Assembly (NCBI RefSeq): GCF_004217145.1
Contig: NZ_SHKR01000011.1
Span: forward strand, 2,108,001-2,172,000
Source of the DNA: Kribbella rubisoli
GTDB taxonomy: Bacteria; Actinomycetota; Actinomycetes; Propionibacteriales; Kribbellaceae
DNA length: 64,000 bases
Reading direction: 5' to 3'
Shown: positions 35,227-42,986 of the stretch, piece by piece
Layout: each line of letters opens with the position of its first letter
How positions within the stretch are numbered: position 1 is the stretch's first letter
Made by a program: the position numbers and the translations under genes
Notes under the pieces: model-generated
Seen by the model: only the letters and a program-made list of their open reading frames with translations
Databases searched by the model: none
Told to the model about the DNA's origin: nothing

Positions 35227-35270
35227 ATGGATAGTTGCAGTATCCGCTTATGGATACTGATACTATCCAT
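35227..35270. promoter_or_regulatory. nested inverted repeats, MerR-type operator
   Basis: ATGGATAGT (35227-35235) pairs with ACTATCCAT (35262-35270), and AGTATCC (35239-35245) pairs with GGATACT (35252-35258). All carry the GGATA/TATCC word. They sit between divergent DoxX and MerR genes and overlap a possible TTGCAG -35, matching the way MerR proteins bind promoter spacers. Confidence 0.65.
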
Positions 35271-35295
35271 CACAGGCAACAGGAAGGCAAGCGCA

Positions 35296-35928
35296 ATGCG
35301 AATCGGGGAACTCAGCAAGGCGACCGACGTACCGGTGCCGACGATCAAGTACTACCTGCGCGAGGGCCTGCTCCCTGCCGGCGAACTCACCAGCCCGAAC
35401 CAGGCGTCGTACGGCGAGGCTCACGTCCGCCGGCTGCGCCTGATCCGCGCACTGATCGAGCTGGCCCAGGTCCCGGTCGCTCAGGTCAAGGAGATCCTCG
35501 AGTCACTCGACTCCGACACCGAACCCCTGCACGAACAGATCGGCCGCGCCCACCGAGCCCTCACCCCCACCCGCCGCCTCAACGCCACCGACGAAGCCCG
35601 AACCGCTGCCACCGCCCAGGTGACCGACCTCATCACGACCCGCGGCTGGAAAGTAGACCCCGAGGCCCCCGCCCTGGCCACCCTCATCGACACCATCGCC
35701 GCCCTACACACCCTCGGCCAACCAGCCCTGGCCGCCCACCTCGACACCTACGCCGACGCAGTCGAACGCTTCACGGCCCTAGAAATCGAAGCGGTCACCG
35801 CCAACCCCACCCGAGACCAACTAGCCGAATCAGTTGTCATCGGCACCATCCTCGGCGAAACCCTGATCTCCTCCCTGCGCCTACTGGCCCAGGAATCAAT
35901 CTCCGCCGACCGCTGGACGAGCGGCTGA
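35296..35928 (+). CDS. MerR-family transcriptional regulator
   Basis: This is 210 residues from ATG at 35296 with AGGAAGG upstream. The MerR DNA-binding domain is clear (MRIGELSKATDVPVPTIKYYLREGLLP, then RRLRLIRALIELAQVPVAQVKEIL). The C-terminal half is a helical ligand domain without metal cysteines. It should control the divergent DoxX-like operon and its own gene. The 3' end overlaps the convergent hydrolase gene. Confidence 0.88.
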   Translation: MRIGELSKATDVPVPTIKYYLREGLLPAGELTSPNQASYGEAHVRRLRLIRALIELAQVPVAQVKEILESLDSDTEPLHEQIGRAHRALTPTRRLNATDEARTAATAQVTDLITTRGWKVDPEAPALATLIDTIAALHTLGQPALAAHLDTYADAVERFTALEIEAVTANPTRDQLAESVVIGTILGETLISSLRLLAQESISADRWTSG

Positions 35929-36888
35929 CTCCACCCAACTGAGGATGGTTTGCAGGGCTTCGGGGTCCAGGCGGGCGTCGTCGGCGTTGTAGCCGTTGCC
36001 TGGGGTCGCGATGACCTCTGCCGCGGTCCGGGTCTCGTGCTTGAGGACGTGGTTGGCGCTGGGCGGGAAGGCGAAGGTGATGTTGGGCATGCCGGCGGCG
36101 GCTGCCTGCAACGGATCGCCGTCCGCATGCATGTCGACCTGCAGGTCATGTGCGCCGATCAGCACGAGCGTCGGGATCTTGACCTCCGACAGAGTGCGGG
36201 TCGCGTCCTCGGACCACAGTTCGCGGGCGAGCGGCAGGTTGGCGGGCGTCTCGAAGCTGGCCAGCACCATCCGCACCTGCTCGGGAATCTGCGGGTCGGG
36301 GTCCATCGGCTGGGCCGCCTCGTAGCGGTCGGTTGCGGCGCGGACCAGCTCCATGAGCTCGTCGCCGTTGGGGAGCTGGGCAGCCTGGAGTCCCAGCTGG
36401 GCCAGGAGGATTTCCCTGATCGGTCGGCCCGGCGGCGCCGCGAGCACGATGCCCACGAATGGGATGTCTTGTGCGCTGACGGCGTAGTGGAGCACGTGGA
36501 GGGTGCCCTCGCTGTTGCCCAGCCCGACGATGCGCGAGGCGTCGACGTACTCCTCGGCAGCTAGGGTGCCGACGGCTGCGACCAGCTCGTCGAGGTGCGA
36601 TTGCATGCTGAGTTTGCCGATGAGCTTCGGCACGTTCTCGGCCGCGTGCGGACCAGACACCCGCTTGTCGTAGCGCAGGGAGGCGATGCCCGTTTCAGCC
36701 AGTGCGTCGGCGAGGAGACGGCCGCTGCCGTTGGTGCCGGGCAGGAGCGGGGAGCACCAGTCCCGGTCCGTGGGTCCGCTGCCGGCAACCAGTACGACGG
36801 AGGGGAACGGGCCCGCGCCGTCCGGCCTGACCAGCGTGCCGTACATCGTGATGCCGTCGAGCTCCCAGGACACCTCGTGGGCCGTCAT
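35896..36888 (-). CDS. alpha/beta hydrolase
   Basis: This is 330 residues from ATG at 36888; the frame to 37083 is a shadow. Nucleophile motif GNSEG, acid in IGAHDLQVD and a C-terminal SANHVLKH histidine form a triad. An N-terminal beta domain (ITMYGTLVRPDGAGPFPSVVLVAGSG) resembles the family that includes peptidase S9-like or dienelactone hydrolase-like esterases. Its start region holds a strong palindrome shared with the ArsR gene. Confidence 0.82.
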   Translation of the reverse strand: MTAHEVSWELDGITMYGTLVRPDGAGPFPSVVLVAGSGPTDRDWCSPLLPGTNGSGRLLADALAETGIASLRYDKRVSGPHAAENVPKLIGKLSMQSHLDELVAAVGTLAAEEYVDASRIVGLGNSEGTLHVLHYAVSAQDIPFVGIVLAAPPGRPIREILLAQLGLQAAQLPNGDELMELVRAATDRYEAAQPMDPDPQIPEQVRMVLASFETPANLPLARELWSEDATRTLSEVKIPTLVLIGAHDLQVDMHADGDPLQAAAAGMPNITFAFPPSANHVLKHETRTAAEVIATPGNGYNADDARLDPEALQTILSWVESAARPAVGGD

Positions 36889-36896
36889 GCCAAGAA

Positions 36897-36916
36897 TGTT
36901 ATCAGGATTGATAACA
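36897..36916. promoter_or_regulatory. 20-bp palindromic operator
   Basis: TGTTATC-AGGATT-GATAACA is a perfect 7-bp dyad with a 6-bp spacer, 8 nt from the hydrolase start and 18 nt from the ArsR start. A low-GC palindrome in so short a divergent gap is a strong candidate operator for the adjacent regulator. Confidence 0.7.
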
Positions 36917-36934
36917 ATGGCGTAAGGTGATCGC

Positions 36935-37462
36935 GTGAGCAGCGCGGACCTTCTTCTGCACCCGGTGCGTCTGCGGATCGTGAAGACCTTCCTGGGGGAT
37001 CGCGCCCTCACCACGGCGCAGATCGCCGCCGAACTCAACGACGTACCGACGCCCAGCCTGTACCGGCACATCGCGACCCTCACGCGGGCGGGCGTACTGC
37101 AGGTCGTCGCCGAGCGGCAGGGTCGTGGCAGCGTCGAGAAGACCTACGCCCTGCGGCTGTTGGCCGCGCGGCTCCAGCCCGACGAGATCGATTCGATGTC
37201 CCTCGAGGACCACACCCAGGCCTTCATGGCCTACATCGCCGGCCTCCTGGGCGACTTCGACCGCTACCTGGCCCACGACCCGGCCCCCGGCCACGACGGC
37301 GCCGACTACCGCGTCGGCGCGCTGTGGCTGACCGACGCCGAGTACGCCGACTTCCTGACCGACCTCACTGCACTGCTGCAATCCCGGCTAGCAAACAAGC
37401 CCACCAAGAACCGCCGCCGTCGAGTCGCCTACCACGTCCTCCTACCCGCCCCGGAGCACTGA
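36935..37462 (+). CDS. ArsR/HTH_20-type transcriptional regulator
   Basis: This is 175 residues from GTG at 36935. The start LLLHPVRLRIVKTFLGDRALTTAQIAAELNDVPTPSLYRHIATLTRAGVL is a winged helix. The C-terminal portion has a helical domain with no cysteine metal site. It most likely represses the divergent hydrolase gene via the 20-bp palindrome. Its TGA stop abuts the stop of the next, convergent gene. Confidence 0.85.
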   Translation: MSSADLLLHPVRLRIVKTFLGDRALTTAQIAAELNDVPTPSLYRHIATLTRAGVLQVVAERQGRGSVEKTYALRLLAARLQPDEIDSMSLEDHTQAFMAYIAGLLGDFDRYLAHDPAPGHDGADYRVGALWLTDAEYADFLTDLTALLQSRLANKPTKNRRRRVAYHVLLPAPEH

Positions 37463-38113
37463 TCACCCGTCATGCGCCGAGTCGACTCCAGCTCGGAGGC
37501 GTGTTTGCCTCCTGCGCTCCCACCAGATCTGCGGAGCGCGGCGAGCCAGCTCGGGCCCAACAGCGTCGTCGACCCATTCGTAACCCATGCGGAGGCAACG
37601 CGGGCAACGAATCCGTCCCGCAGGAAGCCGCGTCGACGAGCTTTCCAAGAAACGCAGGACCCTGTCGAACTGGTCGTGATATCTGAACAACAGCTCACCG
37701 TCCAGCAGATGCATCAATGTCAGCTGTACGATCTCGGCGGCTTTCGCACCCTTCGCGAAGGAGACGTCATCTCTGCTGATCAAGTCGAGAGGTTCTTCCC
37801 GGAGCCGCACCACGGAGTGCACGAAGCCGCTATCCACAAGCAGGGCGGACTTGCGCGCGTCGCCTTCTTCTCGCCCTTCATGCCAATAGGCGCCGTCGTA
37901 CTCGATGGCCAACCGGCAGTCAGGCGCGAGCTCGAAAACCATGTCAACGGCCATCCGCCGGTCATTGGGGAAGGGCACATCATGCCGGCCGCCAGGCATC
38001 ACGAACGAAAGCAACTCGAAGGTCGCCAACTCGATTTTCGAGTCGCGTGTCCCAGCCTCTGTCGCGCAGTTGCAACCCGCACGATAGCGCCCGCGTGCCG
38101 AGTAGTAATTCAC
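37463..38113 (-). CDS. probable PD-(D/E)XK/Vsr-like nuclease-fold protein
   Basis: This is 216 residues from GTG at 38113. The core fits a Vsr-like restriction-endonuclease fold: SKIELATFELL, AVDMVFELAPDCRLAIEYDGAYWH, then ARKSALLVDSGFVHSVVRLRE. A C-terminal CPRC motif with the N-terminal CNC could bind zinc. It has the acidic residues needed for a metal-dependent nuclease. Base composition is less G/C-biased than its neighbours, which hints at acquisition. Its own leaderless promoter sits in the 31-nt gap after dnaB. Confidence 0.55.
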   Translation of the reverse strand: MNYYSARGRYRAGCNCATEAGTRDSKIELATFELLSFVMPGGRHDVPFPNDRRMAVDMVFELAPDCRLAIEYDGAYWHEGREEGDARKSALLVDSGFVHSVVRLREEPLDLISRDDVSFAKGAKAAEIVQLTLMHLLDGELLFRYHDQFDRVLRFLESSSTRLPAGRIRCPRCLRMGYEWVDDAVGPELARRAPQIWWERRRQTRLRAGVDSAHDG

Positions 38114-38119
38114 ACCAAG

Positions 38120-38125
38120 ACGCTA
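38120..38125 (-). promoter_or_regulatory. -10 box of a leaderless promoter
   Basis: TAGCGT on the minus strand lies 6 nt before GTG at 38113, so the nuclease-like gene can be expressed independently of dnaB. Confidence 0.5.
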
Positions 38126-38144
38126 TCGGCCGACACCGACAGCC

Positions 38145-41100
38145 TCAGCCGTCGTGGGCCATGTCGACGAACCGGGAGTAGTGGCCCTGGAAGGCTACGA
38201 CGACATCGGCGGTAGGCCCGTTACGGTGCTTGGCCACGATGAAGTCGGCTTCGCCAGGTCGAGTGGACTCCCGCTCGTAGGCATCCTCACGGTGAAGCAG
38301 GATGACAACGTCGGCGTCCTGTTCCAGGGAGTTGTGCGTAGCGATGCCCTCGGCAACGAAATTGTGCGTGCCTAGGACGGTGGCGTCGTACACCTCTTGC
38401 TCGCCGAGGCTTTCGATCGTGGTGATCGTGTCCCAGAAGATGTCGTTGGTAGCCAGGACCTCGAGGTCGGCGTCGTCGAGGATGTCGGCGACCTTGGCCA
38501 GGCGCTGGCGGCTCGGGGCGTGCTTCCACATCGTCGATCCGGAGAACTGGGTGCTCATGGCAGAGGCGAACTCGCGGTGCGAGACGTTGCGTGCGGCAAG
38601 AACCTCGCGAACCTTGGACCAGACCTCCTTCGGCACGGTGTCGAGGTTGGTGTTGACCTTCACGTCACGCAAGGCAGTCGCGACCTCGAGCACCTTCAAC
38701 CCACGCAGCCCATGTACGCCGATGCCGTCGCAGAACCGCAACTGGTTCTCGGCGCCGTAGATATGCAGGTGGTAGGTGTCGCGGTATCCGGCCTTCTTCA
38801 CGGTCTTGATCCGGCTGAAGATGTTGTGGCGGAGGAGGAGGCGGGCCAGGTCGTCGGTGAGGCGGCGGCTGGTGCTGGCGTAGTAGATGCGTGCCTGGCC
38901 GACCTTTGCGTCCCAGCGGACGGAGCCGTCTGTAGCCCAGAGGTGGCGGACGAAGTGGGCGACCTGCTCCTTGGGCAGCGCGAAGACGCCTGCCGGGATG
39001 AATTTCTCGTGACTGCGCAGGCCGAACAGGCCGAGGCCGTCGAGCCAGGCAGCGATCGGGTTGCGCTTGCCGCGGGCCAGTCGGTACGGCGCGGGAAGGC
39101 GGAGCGTGGTGACCCGCGCGGCGGCGTACTCATCGCGGATCGGGGAGATGCCGAAGCGGCGCTGAGCAGCCTCGCCGACGGCCGTCAGGTTCGCCTCGTC
39201 GATGCTCGCGTAGCGGATCGGCTGACGCTTGACGAAGGATCCGTCACCGAGGAGGTGAGCGAGCAATGTCAGCTCGTCCTCGTCCCACGGCGTCACGTCG
39301 AGAGGCGGTGGGACATGCCGGAGCGATCCCAGCCTCGCGCCCGGCGACAGCTCACCCAGCGGCTTCCATCCGTCGTACGTGAGGAAGGGGTGGTTCGCGG
39401 TGGCCTTGATCTCCCGGCCGGAGGCGAGCTTCAGCCGGTAGACCTCCTTCACCCCACTCGGGAAGGCATGCGTCAGCGTCCGCGGCACCAGCTTCAGCCG
39501 GTCGTCGAGCGACCAGACCGGAATATCCCGGGCATCCGTCGCGAGCAATTCACCGAGCGAGATCTCAGCGCCGTTGTCGGCCCGCATCAGCCGGGTGTCC
39601 GCGGTCAGGCAACCTGATTCGCGGAGGTCGGAGGCCATGGGGCGTTTGTCGGAGCGTTGTTCGGAGCCTCGGTTCAGCTGGCAGATGGCTACTACGGGGA
39701 GTTCTAGTTCTTTGGCCAGGAGCTTGATGGAGCGGGAGAACTCGGAGACTTCGAGTTGGCGGGACTCGACCTTCTTGCCCGAGGTCATCAGCTGGAGGTA
39801 GTCGATGATGATCAGTTTGAGGTCGTGGCGTTGTTTGAGGCGGCGGGCCTTGGCGCGGATCTCCATCATGGTGAGGTTCGGGGAGTCGTCGATGAAGAGA
39901 GGGGCCTCGGAGACCTCGCCCATCTTGCGGGCCAGGCGGGCCCAGTCCTCGTCGGTCATCTTGCCGTTGCGCATGTGGTGCAGCGGCACCTTCGCCTCGG
40001 CGGAGAGCAGACGCATGGTGATCTCGTTGCGGCTCATCTCCAGCGAGAAGATGCAGGAGGTCAGGCCGTGCTTGATCGAGCAGGAGCGGGCGAAGTCCAG
40101 GCCCAGCGTGGAGTTGTGGGTCGGGATCATCGTCTTGCCGGCCAGATACAGATGGTCGGCGTTGTCGACCTCGACGCAGCGCACCGGCACGCCGACGACC
40201 GGGTCGACCCACTCGACCCGGCGCTCGCCCTCACCGACGAGGGCGGCCGGGAAGCCGTGCCCGGTGATCTGCCGCGGCGCCGACCCGGGGATCGACGGTG
40301 TCAGTCCGGGACTCGCTGACATCGCCGTGTACAGGTCGGCGGTCGTGCAGACCACCGGGCGGCCGCCGTCCTCGACGAGCCACTGGTGCTCGGCGTCGGC
40401 GACGATCGCGCTGCCGTCGGAGAACGACAGCCGGAAACAGGGCCGGTCGACCATCACGTCGGTCGCCGCGACCACGGTGGTCGGCAGCCCGCTCGCATCG
40501 AGCAACTGGTCGCCGACCGCGACCTCGCCCATCGTGGTCCAGCCGGTCGGCGTCGGCAGCGGGGTATCGAGGGCCAGCGCCTTCCCCATCGCGGGACGCG
40601 CGGCGACGATGATCATCTGGCCGGGGTGCAGCCCGTTGGTGAGCTCGTCGAGATCGGTGAAGCCGGTCGGCACGCCGACCATCGCATCACCGCGGGAGTC
40701 GATCGCCTCGATCTCGTCGAGGGTGCCCTCCATGATGTCCTTCAGCGGGGCGTAGTCCTCGGCGGTCCGCTTCTCGGTGACCGAGTAGATCTCCGCCTGC
40801 GCCTCGTCGACGACATCGTCGACCTCGCCCTCACCGGCATACCCGAGCTGGACGATCTTCGTGCCCGCCTCGACCAGCCGGCGGAGGATCGCCTTCTCGC
40901 GGACGATGTGCGAGTAGTAGCTGGCATTCGCCGCGAGCGGCACGGACGCGACCAGCGTGTGCACATACGGCGCGCCGCCGATCCGGGCCATGTCGCCGCG
41001 CTTGGTCAGCTCCGCGGCGACGGTGATCGCGTCGGCCGGCTCACCTCGGGCATACAGGTCGGTGATGGCGTCGAAGACGCTCTCGTGCGCCGGGCGGTAG

Positions 41101-41279
41101 AAGTCCGTGCCGCGCAGCGTCTCGATGACGTCGGCGATCGCGTCCTTGCTCAGCATCATCGCGCCGAGCACGCACTGCTCGGCCGCCAGGTCCTGCGGTG
41201 GGGTGCGGTCGAAGCCCATCTCCGGACTGCGCTCTTCGTGGCCGCCGTCCTGGCCCCCGCGGAACTCCGCCACGCTCAC
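38145..41279 (-). CDS. dnaB: replicative DNA helicase DnaB precursor with two inteins
   Basis: This is 1044 residues from GTG at 41279, which has GAGGAGG 8-9 nt upstream; the open frame to 41519 is not coding. The spliced helicase would be 461 residues, normal for DnaB. The N-terminal domain is about 24-135. The Walker A sequence ARPAMGK|ST is split by intein 1 (residues 234-389). Downstream are the DnaB blocks SLEMSRNEI, LIIIDYLQLM and QLNRGSEQR. DLRESG|SLEQDADV is split by intein 2 (residues 557-983). DnaB unwinds DNA at replication forks. Function needs both inteins to splice out. Confidence 0.97.
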   Translation of the reverse strand: MSVAEFRGGQDGGHEERSPEMGFDRTPPQDLAAEQCVLGAMMLSKDAIADVIETLRGTDFYRPAHESVFDAITDLYARGEPADAITVAAELTKRGDMARIGGAPYVHTLVASVPLAANASYYSHIVREKAILRRLVEAGTKIVQLGYAGEGEVDDVVDEAQAEIYSVTEKRTAEDYAPLKDIMEGTLDEIEAIDSRGDAMVGVPTGFTDLDELTNGLHPGQMIIVAARPAMGKALALDTPLPTPTGWTTMGEVAVGDQLLDASGLPTTVVAATDVMVDRPCFRLSFSDGSAIVADAEHQWLVEDGGRPVVCTTADLYTAMSASPGLTPSIPGSAPRQITGHGFPAALVGEGERRVEWVDPVVGVPVRCVEVDNADHLYLAGKTMIPTHNSTLGLDFARSCSIKHGLTSCIFSLEMSRNEITMRLLSAEAKVPLHHMRNGKMTDEDWARLARKMGEVSEAPLFIDDSPNLTMMEIRAKARRLKQRHDLKLIIIDYLQLMTSGKKVESRQLEVSEFSRSIKLLAKELELPVVAICQLNRGSEQRSDKRPMASDLRESGCLTADTRLMRADNGAEISLGELLATDARDIPVWSLDDRLKLVPRTLTHAFPSGVKEVYRLKLASGREIKATANHPFLTYDGWKPLGELSPGARLGSLRHVPPPLDVTPWDEDELTLLAHLLGDGSFVKRQPIRYASIDEANLTAVGEAAQRRFGISPIRDEYAAARVTTLRLPAPYRLARGKRNPIAAWLDGLGLFGLRSHEKFIPAGVFALPKEQVAHFVRHLWATDGSVRWDAKVGQARIYYASTSRRLTDDLARLLLRHNIFSRIKTVKKAGYRDTYHLHIYGAENQLRFCDGIGVHGLRGLKVLEVATALRDVKVNTNLDTVPKEVWSKVREVLAARNVSHREFASAMSTQFSGSTMWKHAPSRQRLAKVADILDDADLEVLATNDIFWDTITTIESLGEQEVYDATVLGTHNFVAEGIATHNSLEQDADVVILLHREDAYERESTRPGEADFIVAKHRNGPTADVVVAFQGHYSRFVDMAHDG
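38331..39611 (-). mobile_element. DnaB intein 2, class 1, with LAGLIDADG homing endonuclease
   Basis: This is 427 residues from Cys1 to the terminal HN, followed by extein Ser. Block A starts CLTADTRLM; block B is ATANHPFL. Homing-endonuclease motifs are LAHLLGDGSF (about intein residues 117-126) and FVRHLWATDGS (about 220-230). Blocks F and G read VYDATVLGTHNFVAEGIATHN. All splicing residues look intact (C1, H in block B, terminal HN, Ser+1). The endonuclease acids in the DGS positions are also present, so it may be active. It is inserted in the conserved DLRESG-SLEQD site. Confidence 0.95.
40113..40580 (-). other. DnaB intein 1, class 3 mini-intein
   Basis: This is 156 residues, beginning with Ala rather than Cys or Ser and ending PTHN before extein Ser. 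The class 3 signature is present: Trp67 in EHQW (block B), Cys135 in VRCVEVD (block F) and Thr154 in MIPTHN (block G). Class 3 inteins start splicing from the block F Cys instead of residue 1. There is no homing endonuclease domain. It sits inside the Walker A P-loop between GK and ST. Confidence 0.92.
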
Positions 41280-41318
41280 TTCGCCCGACCTCCTCGTCCG
41301 CCGCCGCCCGGCCAGTGT

Positions 41319-41358
41319 GGGCCGGGTTCGAACACCTGCTCGAACCGTAGCCCGGCCC
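41319..41358 (-). promoter_or_regulatory. hairpin in dnaB leader
   Basis: GGGCCGGGTTCGA (41319-41331) can pair with TCGAACC and CGGCCC (41340-41358), with a 6-nt bulge. It lies about 40-80 nt upstream of the dnaB start in the untranslated region and could affect dnaB expression. Confidence 0.4.
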
Positions 41359-41422
41359 GCCGACACTTTCCGGCAGCAGGCCTCGCGACCGTACGCCGCT
41401 GCCGTCACCCAAAGCCACCCAG

Positions 41423-41565
41423 CCGTCCACAGGGGGTGTGGACGAACTGTGGGAAACTCCGTGAAGGGCTGTGCACAGGCTGCGAACAACCCTGTGGATA
41501 TCTGTGGACGTTTGCCCACAACATCGCTCTGACCTGCGATTTCTTCCGTTCACAACTGTGGAGAA
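41423..41565. promoter_or_regulatory. cluster of DnaA-box-like 9-mers between dnaB and MATE genes
   Basis: The 343-nt gap between the two divergent genes (41280-41622) holds repeated TNTCCACA-like words. One mismatch from TTRTCCACA: 41437-41445 (TGTGGACGA), 41493-41501 (TGTGGATAT), 41512-41520 (TTGCCCACA) and 41557-41565 (TGTGGAGAA), on both strands. Two mismatches: 41423-41431 and 41503-41511. No exact consensus box is present. The density is well above what a GC-rich spacer should contain. It could be a DnaA-responsive promoter or a DnaA-binding locus. Confidence 0.5.
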
Positions 41566-41609
41566 GAAAAAGTCTGAGACGAATTTCCGAAGCCCCCGGC
41601 CGTCGTGGG

Positions 41610-41615
41610 TAACCT
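41610..41615 (+). promoter_or_regulatory. -10 box of a leaderless promoter
   Basis: TAACCT lies 7 nt before GTG at 41623, favouring that start for the MATE gene over GTG at 41605. Confidence 0.5.
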
Positions 41616-41622
41616 CGCTCCG

Positions 41623-42945
41623 GTGAGACGCAGACGATGGGTGGGCGAACAGGATCGGGAGATCCTCCGGCTGGCCGTCCCAGCGTTCTTCGCGCTGGTC
41701 TCCGAGCCGCTGATGCTGCTCGCGGACTCCGCGATCGTCGGCCACCTCGGTACGCCGCAACTCGCCGCGCTCGGCGTCGCCGGCACCATCCTGCAGACCC
41801 TCGTCGGCGTCTGCGTATTCCTTGCCTACGGCACCACATCCGCGGTCGCGCGGCGGATCGGCGCCGGCGATCACAAGGGCGCGCTGGCGCAGGGCATCGA
41901 CGGACTCTGGCTGGCCTTGCTGCTCGGCGTCGTACTGGCGTTGCTCGGGCTGGCCCTCGCGCCGCAGGCCATCGCGGCGTTCGATCCGTCGCCCGAGGTG
42001 GCTGACTATGCAGTGACCTACCTGCGGATCTCGTGCTTCGGGATCCCCTCGATGCTGCTCCTGCTCGCGGCGACCGGCGTGCTGCGGGGGCTGCAGGACA
42101 CCAAGACCCCGATGGTCGTCGCGATCACCGCCAACCTCGCGAACATCGGCCTCAACGTCCTCCTCGTCTACGGCCTCGGCCTCAACATCGCCGGCTCGGC
42201 CCTCGGTACGGCGCTCGCGCAGACCGGCGCCGGCGTCGCGCTCGTGGTGGTCGTCGTCCGCGGGGCCCGCCGCGACGGCGCCAAACTTCGACCGGACCGC
42301 CCGGGCATCCTCGCGTCCGCGCAGATGGGCGTTCCGCTGATCGTCCGGACGCTGACGTTGCGTGCGGCAATCATTCTGCTCACCTTCGTCGCAACCGCCC
42401 TGGGTACGACGTCGGTCGCCGCACACCAGGTCGCGTTCACGCTGTGGTCGTTTCTCGCTCTTGCCCTGGACGCGATCGCGATCGCCGCGCAGGCGCTCAC
42501 CGGTCGCGCGCTCGGCGCCGGTGACGTCGCGGGCACACGCACGATCACCCGGCGGATGATGTGGTGGGGCTTGTTCTCCGGCGTCATCGGCGGCCTCGCG
42601 TTGTGGGGCCTGCGCGACGTCTACGTCCCGTGGTTCACCAGCGATCCCGAGGTACGCCGTACGCTCGCGGCCATCCTGATCGTCGCTGCGCTGTGGCAGC
42701 CGGTGAACGGCGTGGTGTTCGTACTGGACGGTGTGCTCATCGGCGCGGGCGACGGGAAGTACCTGGCCGCCGCGGGGGTCATCGCTCTGGTGCTGTACGT
42801 ACCGCTCGCGCTGGCGGTGCTCTGGCTCGGCGGTGGGATCGTCGCGCTCTGGTGGGCGTTCGGCGGGTACATGCTGCTGCGATTCCTCACGCTGACCATC
42901 CGCGAGCGCCGCGACGGCTGGCTGGTCACCGGAGCTACCCGCTGA
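41623..42945 (+). CDS. MATE-family efflux transporter
   Basis: This is 440 residues from GTG at 41623; GTG at 41605 would add six residues. About twelve membrane helices are visible. Family features include EPLMLLADSAIVGHLG near the start, CFGIPSMLLLLAATGVLRGLQDTKTP, and SVAAHQVAFTLWSF in the second half. It is a DinF-type member that would export cations or drugs by proton or sodium antiport. A MATE gene between rplI and dnaB is the arrangement I recall in other actinobacteria. Confidence 0.92.
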   Translation: MRRRRWVGEQDREILRLAVPAFFALVSEPLMLLADSAIVGHLGTPQLAALGVAGTILQTLVGVCVFLAYGTTSAVARRIGAGDHKGALAQGIDGLWLALLLGVVLALLGLALAPQAIAAFDPSPEVADYAVTYLRISCFGIPSMLLLLAATGVLRGLQDTKTPMVVAITANLANIGLNVLLVYGLGLNIAGSALGTALAQTGAGVALVVVVVRGARRDGAKLRPDRPGILASAQMGVPLIVRTLTLRAAIILLTFVATALGTTSVAAHQVAFTLWSFLALALDAIAIAAQALTGRALGAGDVAGTRTITRRMMWWGLFSGVIGGLALWGLRDVYVPWFTSDPEVRRTLAAILIVAALWQPVNGVVFVLDGVLIGAGDGKYLAAAGVIALVLYVPLALAVLWLGGGIVALWWAFGGYMLLRFLTLTIRERRDGWLVTGATR

Positions 42946-42986
42946 CCCTGCGGTGCGGCATCGTGGAGCGGAAGGAAAGGAGCGGC

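Noticed and set aside
41280..41519. N-terminal extension of DnaB
   Set aside because: It covers the hairpin and part of the DnaA-box-like cluster, and lacks family similarity; GTG at 41279 has GAGGAGG.
41423..41565. Chromosomal origin oriC
   Set aside because: No dnaA, dnaN, rnpA or rpmH nearby and no exact consensus box; a DnaA-responsive site is more likely.
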